From: Fimbriimonadales bacterium
GTDB lineage: Bacteria; Armatimonadota; Fimbriimonadia; Fimbriimonadales; Fimbriimonadaceae
Length of the DNA: 18,930 bases
Direction of reading: 5' to 3'
Assembly (NCBI GenBank): GCA_026392145.1
Contig: JAPLCS010000331.1
Location: forward strand, 1-18,930
Below are positions 1-8,800 of this stretch, piece by piece. The notes under the pieces are model-generated. The model was not told the DNA's origin and made no database searches. It saw only the letters and a program-made list of their open reading frames with translations. The first letter of the stretch is position 1; every line of letters starts with the position of its first letter. The position numbers and the translations under genes are program-made.

Positions 1-422
1 ATGAAGCACCTCGAGGCTTCTACACCGAATCGACAAACAGCCGAAACCTTATCTCCTGCCCTGCCGGTATGACAACATCCACAACATCTTCTAAGTCAGT
101 GAACGATTGCTACACGCCGATTGTTCAAAACATTGTTGGGCTCAAAACTCCTAAAGCTCTAAAGTACAAAGCATCTACCAACCTAGCCATTATCACCAAC
201 ACAAAGGCACTAGCTACATACAAGATCGTAGGACCTTGCACAGCCAAGGTAGCCAACATTGTCACAAAGGTGAAGGGTAAGAAGGTAACCACAAAGATGC
301 TCAAGGTGACTGGGGGTAAGAAGGCAGGAAGCTGCCAAATTGACTTCCTATCACCTAGCTCAGGTAAATATCTAGAGTTGAGGAAAGTAGTCAAGATCAA
401 GGTTTCTAAAACGGGAAAATAA
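1..422 (+). CDS. C-terminal end of a surface/secreted cysteine-containing protein (partial)
   Basis: The frame that ends at the TAA at 420-422 is open back to the left edge (first full codon at base 3), so this is the 3' part of a longer gene. The ATG at 69 is probably internal. The visible residues include a Cys-Pro-Ala-Gly segment followed by Thr/Ser-rich sequence, which resembles the last unit of a cysteine-rich repeat of the 'CPAGTY..' kind seen in large surface proteins. After it comes a Lys/Thr/Val-rich, beta-like tail of about 100 residues with paired cysteines and a basic C-terminus. No membrane segment or sortase motif is visible in this part. The role, perhaps adhesion or cell surface, is inferred from composition. 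Unlike the rest of the island it shows no link to defence or repair, so it probably marks the host chromosome side of the left boundary. Confidence 0.6.
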   Translation, partial: EAPRGFYTESTNSRNLISCPAGMTTSTTSSKSVNDCYTPIVQNIVGLKTPKALKYKASTNLAIITNTKALATYKIVGPCTAKVANIVTKVKGKKVTTKMLKVTGGKKAGSCQIDFLSPSSGKYLELRKVVKIKVSKTGK

Positions 423-447
423 CTTCAAGCAAGTGGTTCTCTCATAA

Positions 448-837
448 ATAGAAGGCAGTTCTAAGCAACCTTTCTATATCAACGCAGGCGATCAGGGCAT
501 GCTTGCCCTAGCTGGCATCTATGACTGGTGGTTAGACCCAACCAAGAAACCAGATGACCCAACAAGATGGTTACTATCCTTTGCAATCCTTACTAAAGAT
601 GCAGCAGAGCCTCTAGCTCCTATTCACGAGAGAAACCCAATACTTCTATCTGAATCTTCAATGACCGAATGGTTAGACCCGGACAACCTAGAAGATCCTG
701 AGAATACAACTCAAGACCTACTAAACGAAATAGCCAATGAATCAGATCACATCGCTGAGCAAGTGTTGTTTTGGCCTGTAGGTCTTGAGGTTGGGAATGT
801 TAGAAATCAAGACAAAAACCTTGTGGCAGAAAGCTAA
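448..837 (+). pseudogene. SRAP (HMCES/YedK-like) SOS-associated protein, N-terminal half missing
   Basis: The reading frame right after an in-frame TAA at 445-447 encodes the C-terminal half of an SRAP domain. Visible landmarks are the KQPFYI strand, the LAGIYDWW core segment, the FAILTKDA strand, the IHERNP motif (family form IHDRMP, carrying the active-site His), a WLDP helix start and the terminal VGNVRNQ segment. SRAP proteins form a covalent crosslink with abasic sites in single-stranded DNA through Cys2 right after the initiator Met. That N-terminus, about the first 110 residues of the family's usual 220-250, is absent, and the sequence before base 448 is the unrelated neighbour gene. 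A start at ATG 499 would give 112 residues without the catalytic Cys. I read it as a 5'-truncated pseudogene left by a deletion or insertion at the island edge. Expression as a short protein cannot be excluded. Confidence 0.75.
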
Positions 838-930
838 TCTTAGAATTTATGCCTGTTAAGCAATGTGCCGTGGAGAATATGCTTTGTTTCGCCAATTTTA
901 GTTCTCACCATGATTGATGCCTTGCACTCT

Positions 931-1743
931 TCACTTTGGAAATTTATTTGTCGGGTTGAAGCCATCAAGAAACTTTTGAAACGAAACCTGATTTCTAACT
1001 TGTTGGCCCATGTCCGTTCCAATTAGAGATGTGAATTTTGGATCTGACAGTATCCTTCCAGTAAAGACCCACTTACCTTTGTCCTTACTACTTGCGGCTG
1101 GTTCCCAAGAGTCCGGGTCAATCTCGTAAACGCCGCGAATTATTCCATGTGAGATCACCAATGCTATCTGGGCCTTTTCTCGAATCTCTTTGCCAACCTT
1201 CCAAACTCCCTGTGAAACTTTGAGCAATTCTTTGGGATTCATATCTGGCTCCCAAAGTCGATTTAGTTTCAACACCAGGATTGGTTGTTTGATGGAAGGC
1301 GTCTTAGCTTTGCCATGTCTTCCTAAAACAGTCTCGAGAGAGGCCAGTCCCAGTTCATGGTGTTCGTGCCCGGCAACTAAATTTGTGAGTTTCGAGACAC
1401 CATTGCTCGTTGCTCGGTTTGCAAGAAAGACGTCTATCACCGCCTGCTCGACAGCGAAAGCGATGTCTTCAGTCTTCAAACCACTTCGCAAAAAGAGGTG
1501 CTCAACTTCGAGCCCCTCTGATTCGATATCCTTAATCCTTTTTAGCTTCGCCTTTTCAGACGTAGGGTTCTTGCCAGACTCCGTGACGTGTTTAAGTATG
1601 CGCTCGCCTTTTCCTTTTCCCACATAGAAAACTTCACCATTGCGTGGGTCCCTTAGTGCATAGACGTAATAGCCCAAGGCAAGTTGAGTATCAAAAGGTA
1701 TTTTTTTCGGGCTGGCTTTGCTAGCTGCCGTGGTTGATGCCAT
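931..1743 (-). CDS. LEM-3-like GIY-YIG domain protein
   Basis: Encodes 270 residues. The N-terminal part carries a GIY-YIG fold: GYYVYAL (about 24-30, the 'GIY' strand), EVFYVGKGKGER (about 37-48, the 'YIG' strand and the catalytic Arg) and a helix with Glu near 99 (FAVEQAV) that would bind the metal. The GKGKG after YVG is typical of the LEM-3-like subgroup. The C-terminal 120 residues form a separate unrecognised domain with several Trp residues. GIY-YIG enzymes cut DNA with one metal ion; the target here is unknown. The start at the ATG at 1743 has a weak purine-rich stretch (GAGAG) close upstream. The gene diverges from the MazG/DUF2075 operon across about 170 bp and may belong to the same defence module, but this is inference. 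Confidence 0.8.
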   Translation of the reverse strand: MASTTAASKASPKKIPFDTQLALGYYVYALRDPRNGEVFYVGKGKGERILKHVTESGKNPTSEKAKLKRIKDIESEGLEVEHLFLRSGLKTEDIAFAVEQAVIDVFLANRATSNGVSKLTNLVAGHEHHELGLASLETVLGRHGKAKTPSIKQPILVLKLNRLWEPDMNPKELLKVSQGVWKVGKEIREKAQIALVISHGIIRGVYEIDPDSWEPAASSKDKGKWVFTGRILSDPKFTSLIGTDMGQQVRNQVSFQKFLDGFNPTNKFPK

Positions 1744-1875
1744 GTTCTCTCATTTCGTATTTTCTTATCCTGGCTGCCAGAGACTTTGCCAGCGCGGAGA
1801 AGAGTTGAACCAATACTCTCATCTCAGGTACCACTTTGTGCTGACCGAAAGCAAATTTCTGTTCCCAACTGAGCA

Positions 1876-1913
1876 TTGAATGGTGAAATCTTGTCTACGG
1901 TACACTATCACCA
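1876..1913 (+). promoter_or_regulatory. Promoter of the mazG-like gene, probably leaderless
   Basis: TACACT at 1901-1906 fits the actinobacterial -10 consensus TANNNT and lies exactly 6 bases before the ATG at 1913, so transcription would begin at or beside the start codon. A TTGAAT at 1876-1881 could serve as the -35 with a long 19-base spacer. No Shine-Dalgarno sequence is visible before ATG 1913, which agrees with a leaderless mRNA, a common arrangement in Actinomycetota. Confidence 0.5.
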
Positions 1914-2233
1914 TGGATGAAGAACTAGCACTTCAAGCACTCAAGCGATTCATTGCAGACCGGGACTGGGGCCAGTTTCATACGGAAGAAAATCTAGCAA
2001 AGAGCATCAGCGTGGAGGCGGCTGAACTGCTTGAAATTTTTCAGTGGGGAAATATTGCCGATCCAAATCGAGTCAAAGAGGAAGTGGCAGACGTTCTGAC
2101 TTACTGCTACTTGCTAGCCATGAAATTAGGAACAAATCCAAGCAATTTAGTCCTTGAAAAATTGCAAGAAACCGAAATCAAGTATCCAGTTGAAGAGGCA
2201 AAAGGGAGAAGCACAAAATATGACCAACTTTGA
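1913..2233 (+). CDS. MazG-like nucleotide pyrophosphohydrolase
   Basis: Encodes 106 residues of an all-alpha NTP pyrophosphohydrolase. The family's metal-binding motifs are present: EAAELLEIF (Glu35, Glu38, Glu41) followed by KEEVADVL (Glu57 and Asp60), the EXXE...EXXD pattern. The C-terminal KYPVEEAKGRSTKY stretch is characteristic of the short MazG-like group. Such enzymes hydrolyse (d)NTPs to the monophosphate and pyrophosphate, either as housecleaning or, next to defence genes, perhaps by changing the nucleotide pool or alarmone level. I chose ATG 1913 over ATG 1880 because homologous sequence begins there and a TANNNT box sits 6 bases upstream. The last 14 bases overlap the next gene's start, so the two are very likely translated from one mRNA. 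Confidence 0.88.
   Translation: MDEELALQALKRFIADRDWGQFHTEENLAKSISVEAAELLEIFQWGNIADPNRVKEEVADVLTYCYLLAMKLGTNPSNLVLEKLQETEIKYPVEEAKGRSTKYDQL
2203..2208 (+). promoter_or_regulatory. Ribosome binding site fixing the start of the GIY-YIG/DUF2075 gene
   Basis: AGGGAG lies inside the end of the mazG-like gene, 11 bases before ATG 2220. It favours that ATG over the upstream in-frame ATG at 2154, whose extra 22 residues would be basic and lack family similarity. Confidence 0.6.
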
Positions 2234-3968
2234 AATTAAGGCAGCACCTTTTCACATTGGTGCCATAGACACCTTGGCGTCAGTCGAGCCAAAGATGAAC
2301 GACTGGCCTGTCGTCTACACAATCAATGATTCCAAATATATCTACATAGGTGAAACTACAAGCGCTTCCTCTCGCATGCGAAATCATAAGTCCAAGGTAT
2401 CGATGAAAGGTTTAAAGGAAGTAAGAATAATCCTTCATCAAAAATTCAACAAATCAGCCTGTCATGACTTAGAGTCTCATCTAATTAGGTACTTCCATGC
2501 AGACGGCAAGTACAAGATTATGAACGGAAATGCAGGCATTAGTGACTACGACTATTTCAATAGAGATGACTACAGACAGTCTTTTGATCAGATATTCGAG
2601 GAGCTAAGACTTCAGGGATTGATGGTTAAGTCAATTCCAGACATCGTAAATGACAACATATTTAAGTACTCACCATTCAAGTCTTTGAGCCTAGATCAGT
2701 CTCTTGCAATGGAGTCGATACTCGAGACACTTCTTCCAGTGAAACGCTCAAGTTCAAGCAATCAGATAGTGGTTCAAGGTGGCCCTGGGACTGGTAAAAC
2801 TATAGTTGCCGTTTATCTGATTAAGCTCCTAACAGACATCGCACTAAGCAACCCAGAAGATGAACTTGAAATTGATACGCTCTTTTCGGATTACTTCAAA
2901 GCCGGCTACAAAGAGGAGCTTGAGGATTGGCGGATTGGTCTCGTAATACCTCAACAGTCGCTTAGAAAGACCCTGAAACTTGTTTTCAAGACCGTTCCAG
3001 GGCTTCATCAGAGCATGGTCTTGAGCCCTTTCGATGTCGGCAAATCAAACGAGAAATGGGATTTGCTCATCGTAGATGAAGCTCATAGATTGAAGATGCG
3101 ATCGAATATGTCCGCACCAACTCTAAATACTCTCTTTAGAGACACAAACATCAAACTTTTCGGTAAGAACCGAGGCGATGACAACTCTCTTACCCAACTC
3201 GATTGGATAAACAAGCAGTCCAAGAATCAAATTCTACTTCTAGACGAAGCTCAAAGCGTCTTGCCTTCTGACTTGCCGCTTCAATTGATCCAATCGATAG
3301 TTACCTCTGCAAGGAAATCCCATAATCTTTTCACTCTAGAAACTCAACTCAGAGTCCAAGGTGGGAAAGACTTCATCGACTATGTCAGTGCTGTTATCGA
3401 AGGAAGTAACCCAACCAAGAAAGTAGACTTCGGAGACTATGACTGCCGGCAGTTTAGTGATTTGAATCAAATGATAGAGGAGCTAAAAGCCAAAGAAGCC
3501 GAAAAGGGGCTTGCTCGACTAGCGGCTGGATTTGCGTGGAAGTGGAAGACCAAGAATAGGAGAAATTCTCCGAATAAGCACGCTTTTGACATGGAAATTG
3601 ATGGCGTTCAATTAGCGTGGAATCGGGCTCAAACTGATTGGATCAACTCACCGACTGCAATTGATGAAGTTGGTTCAATTCACACTATTCAAGGCTATGA
3701 CCTAAACTTCTGTGGTGTCATTATCGGGCCAGATCTCTACTACGACAAAATCGAGAACAGAATCAAATTTAGTCGAAAGAACTATTTCGATCCAAAGGGA
3801 AAAGAAAACAATAAGAAACTAGGTATCGAGTACACCGATGAAGATTTACTCAAATTTGTTAAGCAAATCTATCGTGTTCTACTCACACGCGGAATATATG
3901 GGACATTCATTTATGTTTGTGACCCAGAACTGAGGAAATACATGAGCGAATATTTTCCGAAGGCTTAG
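2220..3968 (+). CDS. GIY-YIG nuclease fused to DUF2075 superfamily 1 helicase/ATPase
   Basis: Encodes 582 residues. The GIY-YIG domain occupies about residues 28-105: VVYTI (31-35), KYIYIGET (39-46), Arg53 and the catalytic-type Glu85 in DLESHLI. A DUF2075 ATPase follows. Its Walker A is GGPGTGKT (188-195) and its Walker B is LLIVDEAH (283-290). A second acidic motif LLLDEAQ lies near 340-346, the IHTIQGYDLN motif near 500 is characteristic of DUF2075, and the LLTRG sensor lies near the end. The architecture fits an enzyme that moves on or remodels nucleic acid while nicking it. It overlaps the mazG-like gene by 14 bases and ends convergently 107 bases from the five-gene operon. Fusions of this kind are found in defence islands; the actual target is not known. 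The composition is somewhat more AT-rich than that of the large operon beside it. Confidence 0.88.
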   Translation: MTNFEIKAAPFHIGAIDTLASVEPKMNDWPVVYTINDSKYIYIGETTSASSRMRNHKSKVSMKGLKEVRIILHQKFNKSACHDLESHLIRYFHADGKYKIMNGNAGISDYDYFNRDDYRQSFDQIFEELRLQGLMVKSIPDIVNDNIFKYSPFKSLSLDQSLAMESILETLLPVKRSSSSNQIVVQGGPGTGKTIVAVYLIKLLTDIALSNPEDELEIDTLFSDYFKAGYKEELEDWRIGLVIPQQSLRKTLKLVFKTVPGLHQSMVLSPFDVGKSNEKWDLLIVDEAHRLKMRSNMSAPTLNTLFRDTNIKLFGKNRGDDNSLTQLDWINKQSKNQILLLDEAQSVLPSDLPLQLIQSIVTSARKSHNLFTLETQLRVQGGKDFIDYVSAVIEGSNPTKKVDFGDYDCRQFSDLNQMIEELKAKEAEKGLARLAAGFAWKWKTKNRRNSPNKHAFDMEIDGVQLAWNRAQTDWINSPTAIDEVGSIHTIQGYDLNFCGVIIGPDLYYDKIENRIKFSRKNYFDPKGKENNKKLGIEYTDEDLLKFVKQIYRVLLTRGIYGTFIYVCDPELRKYMSEYFPKA

Positions 3969-4075
3969 CTGGTGTTCATGACCGAGGTTTTGAACGCGAA
4001 TATGTTTGGATAGAGCCTAAGAAAATATTTCAATATTACACGATTGCTTACTTCGATTCACTCTTCAAACAATCT

Positions 4076-4582
4076 CTATACATCTTTGCTGATGCTTTGA
4101 GTTCCCAACGGAAGCAATCGATACCCTGATTCTCCAAAAATTTCTTTCATGCGCACGCCAACTAGCCTCTTTGTTGTATCAGTAATCTCGAAAATAGCGT
4201 TTTGTTCGTAGTTATCTGCTAGAAGGTATACCTGTTCAAATGTTTTTAACTCAACTCGGTTAGGGATGAGCAGCGATTCCTCTTTCCAACCTCCGCCTGG
4301 TTCCTGGCCCAGAACTGGAATAAACGTCAATCCCCGTTTTTGGAGGTCAATTATGAGGTTGCTTTGCAAAGCTTCATTCTGTTCGAAATAGCATTCCCGC
4401 CCAAGTGGGTTCCATGCGGTGATTATTAACGCTGAACTGACTTCAAGATCAAGCAAGCCTAAGACCCCGCCAGGTTTGGATACACTCCCTTGAGTCGTAT
4501 CAGATACTGCACCCCAGGACATCCCATCTGGAGTGCTAAAAATGAGCTCTGTTTTTAGATAGGACTCTACTAAATGGTTCAT
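4076..4582 (-). CDS. DUF3293 protein, last gene of the defence operon
   Basis: Encodes 168 residues that match DUF3293 closely: IITAWNPLGRE (53-63), the EQNEAL segment (67-72), the LGQEPGGGWKEESLLIP block (91-107), and the conserved QNAIFEI strand near 135. The biochemical function of DUF3293 is unknown; it is usually found as a small stand-alone cytoplasmic protein. Here it is the fifth and final gene of the minus-strand operon, 48 bases after the nuclease gene, so it is likely co-transcribed. Possible roles are immunity, regulation or an accessory sensor, but nothing in the sequence decides between these. No strong ribosome binding site precedes the ATG, which suggests translational coupling or low expression. 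Confidence 0.85.
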   Translation of the reverse strand: MNHLVESYLKTELIFSTPDGMSWGAVSDTTQGSVSKPGGVLGLLDLEVSSALIITAWNPLGRECYFEQNEALQSNLIIDLQKRGLTFIPVLGQEPGGGWKEESLLIPNRVELKTFEQVYLLADNYEQNAIFEITDTTKRLVGVRMKEIFGESGYRLLPLGTQSISKDV

Positions 4583-4630
4583 TTAGAACTCTAGCCGCTT
4601 CTCATTCACCATTGACTTTGCTCAGTCATT

Positions 4631-5869
4631 CTATTTCGTGGCTCCCGTGATCTCTTTGTGCAAGCGTTCTAGCACCTGCCCGACATTTTTCTCTAAAAAG
4701 TCAACATCCACCAGAATTTCCCCAAGCGCAGAAAGAGCTCGCGTATGGGCAGCTTTCAAATGGGTTACCCTCGCAAAATTGTCCTTGATGGTCTTCACCT
4801 GTTCGTTAACGTGTTCAAGTGTTTCGGAGTCCAAGTTGGCTTTTTGGTCTTTGATTCTAGCTTTGGCGAGTAAATAGGCAAATCGAATTTTATCTTCGTC
4901 TAGTTTTTCGTGATCATCCTCAAGCACAAGTATTGCTCTACGATTCCCCCAGTCCTCCCAGAATGGATATGAGCCGTCTAGGCTATAACCTGATTCATTT
5001 GTGACAATGATGCCATAGTCTCCTTCCCTGTTCGATACGCCTTTTTCTAGTGCAGCGAGCAAACTTGGTTTAGAAGTTTTCTTATTGTGATGCTTTGCCT
5101 CAATGACTAATTTGCCAGACACATTGTTAATTGAGTCAAATCGGTATTGGACAGATATGTCACCTTCGTCATTACCGTCGACTCCGATTGCATGTTGAAG
5201 CCCTACATCATCCGCCAGATCACCGTATTCGTCCGCAATTGACTGGATGATGAAAAAGACAGCACTTTCAAAGTCCGTACCCTTTTTAGATGCACCACGT
5301 TGTGACTTTTTAGACCCTTTGTCTTCGTTCAGTTTATCAAGAATCTCCTGAGCCTTGTCATAGACATTTTTCAAGGGTCGAGGCATTAATGAATTATCTG
5401 GAGCAGCGTCGAGAGAGAGAAGGCTTGCAATTGCTGATTCGCGCTTTGCTAGATAGGCATCAACAGCGGCCTTGATTTTGGCGACTGTTCCTTCCGAGTT
5501 TTTGTCATCAAACTCGAGATCCAGTTTTTCATCAAAATCATCACGCCAGTCCTTCAATTTCTTCATGAGATTGAGCTCTGATTCAGAGGATTCGTCTGAG
5601 ATTTCAGCCATTAGGCCTCGAAGAAACTCTTCGTGATCGGTCTCGAGTTTTTCAAGCTCTTCGCGAACATCATCTACGCTCTGAGCCAAAAGTTGGGTAG
5701 TTGCTGTAGTTTGAATTACCTCTTTGACCTTAGCTCCGAGCATAACAATCTCAAGAAAGGCATCTTCGACTGAGCTGCCCTTTGCTCTCTCCGTTAAAAT
5801 TTGCACCAAAACGCGGTCGTCAAGTTGACCTTGTACCTTAACTAAATTTCCTGTGATCTCTATTTTCAT
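4631..5869 (-). CDS. Coiled-coil PD-(D/E)xK nuclease candidate
   Basis: Encodes 412 residues. The N-terminal ~190 residues are rich in Glu, Lys, Leu and Asp and look like long helices or coiled coil (clear near 60-120 and 165-190). From about residue 195 there is a restriction-endonuclease-like core: GTDFESAVFFII with Glu201, DEGDISVQY with Asp237, and LVIEAKHHN with the Glu257-x-Lys259 pair, then a strand-helix stretch ending in YGIIVT. This E...D...ExK spacing is typical of PD-(D/E)xK nucleases of the Mrr/RmuC-like sort. A further helical region closes the protein. AAGGA lies close before the ATG, and the gene starts 23 bases after the DUF499 gene. I infer that it is the DNA-cleaving effector of the operon. 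I do not recognise the exact family, so catalysis is a prediction from motifs. Confidence 0.75.
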   Translation of the reverse strand: MKIEITGNLVKVQGQLDDRVLVQILTERAKGSSVEDAFLEIVMLGAKVKEVIQTTATTQLLAQSVDDVREELEKLETDHEEFLRGLMAEISDESSESELNLMKKLKDWRDDFDEKLDLEFDDKNSEGTVAKIKAAVDAYLAKRESAIASLLSLDAAPDNSLMPRPLKNVYDKAQEILDKLNEDKGSKKSQRGASKKGTDFESAVFFIIQSIADEYGDLADDVGLQHAIGVDGNDEGDISVQYRFDSINNVSGKLVIEAKHHNKKTSKPSLLAALEKGVSNREGDYGIIVTNESGYSLDGSYPFWEDWGNRRAILVLEDDHEKLDEDKIRFAYLLAKARIKDQKANLDSETLEHVNEQVKTIKDNFARVTHLKAAHTRALSALGEILVDVDFLEKNVGQVLERLHKEITGATK

Positions 5870-5892
5870 TGGAGTTCCTTTATTCTGAGGTT

Positions 5893-8800
5893 CTACTCTT
5901 CTTCGAAAGAAGCATCTCTAAATTTGAGTGCCTTCGCATTTTCTGACACCGTGCGCTGTACTGCGGGATCAAAACCATTTTTCTTCTTTGCCTGAATTTC
6001 TACAGTAATTTCAAGTTCAACGTCGCTGTCTGAAATACGATCCAAGATTTCGCGGTTCAAGTTTGTGAAGTCCCGAGCATAGGAAACTGAATCAATCACT
6101 AATGTTCCAAAGAACCTATTGTTTACAATTGGGGATGGTACTGGATCTACCACCGTGACTGGTTGAGTTGTACTAGATTCACCGCCACCTGAAGAGTCCG
6201 GGATTTCAGGAATCACGGTGTCTTCGTTCTTAGTTGCGGCAAGGTCTGCGGTTCTCTGTTCTTTTGCCTTAGTGATGGTCACCAACAAAGTGGCGTCCGT
6301 AACCTGAACCGCGTGGGTATAGTCCCCAGGTAGAACGAGGTCTATGTACCTGCCTGTTTTGTCTTCTACACCTTGTGCGACACCAAAGGCTTCTTCCCCG
6401 AAGAGAATCGCAGCTGGAAGAGACTTCACGGCCTCATCCAATACTGACCTGTTGGCGAGTTTTGGAAGGTAAGTGTGACGTGTAAAGTATGTCCACAGTT
6501 CATCAACTCGCAGGTCGCCTTTCCCCCAAACGAGTTTGAGGTGCGTGCTGAGCTCAGCTCCAATTCCCGCCGCGCTGAATACCGACACTACGACGCCACT
6601 TCGTTGAAGTTTTTGGCCAACTCGCTCCGCTAGGGATTGGCTAGAGGTCTCCACTTTTGAAAACTCAAGCTCATACGGCTGTGTTGCGTCGAGCTGACTT
6701 GCGTTAGCTGCCCAGGAATATGTTTCTCCGATTTTGTCGGTCACTGAGCGGTCAGTTCTAGAAACCCATTCATCAGCTTGTTTCTTTTGTTGAGCACTCA
6801 AGTTGAGTTGTTCAAAATTCCGGGCTACGAGCTGCCAACCCAGGTGCTGTCTAACTGCATCTTCTAAGTTCTCGAGCTTTTCTTGATCCGGTGCAGCAAA
6901 AACTAGCGTGTTCCTCTGGATTCGCTGTCCACTGCCTTTGGTTTCAATCATCTTTTTGATAAAAGTACTTGCGGAGTTACCGGGTACCTTTTTGGAGTAG
7001 CTGAACTGAGGATGCAGTATCACAAGCCTCAAATTCTCACTTTCAGGAACGTCTCCGCTAGTGCTTGGAGCTATGTGCACTCCATCGAATATCCCGCGAC
7101 CTTTTCCCTCTGATTGAAGCCTTCGAACAATCTCCTGCCAAACCTTTTCAGGCTCGTCACGCATCCGATCAGAGTAATCTTTGGCAGTTTTTGATGCCGA
7201 AGCTTGGGTATCAAACCAATAATGGCCCTGCTCTTCGAAGAAGTATGTGGACCTCTGCGACATAAGATCGAGCGCACTTCCAAAGTTGCCGATGGCATCG
7301 CCCGGGATTGCAACACCAAGCCATAGGTATTGTTTTTCAAGCCCCTTGCGCGTGCTTCTTAATCTCGGAGCTGAGCCCATAAATATGGCTCTTGCTACAC
7401 GTCGCGTAACGTGACGCTGTCCAAGATTTGGTCGGTCATTGTCAATTTTGTTCGAGACGGCCGATTCACCGTCAATGTCTGCGTCGATAATCGGCTTCCA
7501 AGAGTCATCTAAATACTGAGTAAGAACCTGGTTAACTCTTGGCTCATCTAGTGGAATAGATCCTGAAAGAATCAGCGGGCCTGTGTCACCTGATTTCCAT
7601 AGCTCATGAACGACCGCACTCATCAAACTTAGAACGCCACGAGTACGTTGGAATCTATCTAACGTTGACCAGTCTTCATAGAGCCTATCGAAAAGCTCAG
7701 GATGAACTGGGTAAGAGGAAATAATCCTGCTCTCATATTTTGGATCCTCCGCTTCAACAGGAAACTGCCCGTGATTTTCGCGGTACAGTTTGACGAACTT
7801 TTTCGCAATTGCCGCTATGTCCGCGTGGCCCTGTGAATCAGGTGTCTTAAACAAACGTCGCCGAACAATTTCGAACGATTCTTGTTTTGAAGTTGGTCTC
7901 CACTGGTCAGCCACACGACGAACTACATTTTGGAGTCGTTCAAGTGCTACCTGTCCATTTGAACCTCCAATCTCAATGTCGCTTCCGGAAGCGATCCCCT
8001 CTAGATTAATGACATCAGAGGCGGGGATTGAAACGATGAGCATTAGACCGGGGACACCTTGAACCATTTCTGTAAGTGCTTGAGCGAATGTGAATTGCGT
8101 ATCAAAAGTACCTGCAGGCAGGTCGTCTTTTCCAACAAGCTGGCGAGCATAAGCTACCCACTCATCGATGAGAATGATGGCAGGTCCAAAACTCTTAAAT
8201 AAACTCCCTAGCGCATCTCCCGGACTTGTTCCGTTTTTATCTGATTCGGCGATCATTTGGTAGGCCTCGGCCCCGCCAAGTTGCCAGGCAAGTTCTCCCC
8301 AAATTGTATTTACAACAGTTCCATCAGTTTTTATCGATGGGGCACCAGCTTTTAAAGAAGTTCCAACTAGAGCGACGCGGCGAACACCCAATTCCTCTAT
8401 CTTTACTCCACCGTTAGCAACTATCAGCTCCTGTATTTCCTGAGGAAACTTTGCCGCTGGAATACCCGAAAACAGATGAAATAGCGCGAGCATAGAGTGC
8501 GTTTTTCCACCACCGAAATTGGTTTGCAAGTTAACAACTGGGCTGGCATTCATGTCTCCCGAAAGACGTCTGAGTGCTCGCGAAAGCAAATCCTTGAGGC
8601 CTTCTGTTAAGAAGGTACGGGAGAAGAACTCAACCGCGTCAAGGTACTCAGGGCTGGCCTCACCCGTGGCAACTAGATGCAGATCAGCAGCAAACTCTGA
8701 GGCATTGAATTCGCCTCTGGCAACATCATCGTGGGGCTGAATTACCTCCCGCCAAGGCTTTAGACCTTCACCAGCTACCACAGCCATGTTCGTGCGCCGA

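Noticed and set aside
840..1022. Minus-strand frame of 60 residues next to the SRAP remnant
   Set aside because: It overlaps the end of the LEM-3-like gene in another frame and shows no domain or convincing start.
1190..1627. Plus-strand open frame of 145 residues opposite the LEM-3-like gene
   Set aside because: Ser/Phe/Pro-rich antisense translation of a clear GIY-YIG gene; no domain and no ribosome binding site.
1770..1780. Palindrome CTGGCTGCCAG between the divergent GIY-YIG and mazG-like genes
   Set aside because: Could be an operator, but it is short, occurs once, and matches no regulator site that I can name.
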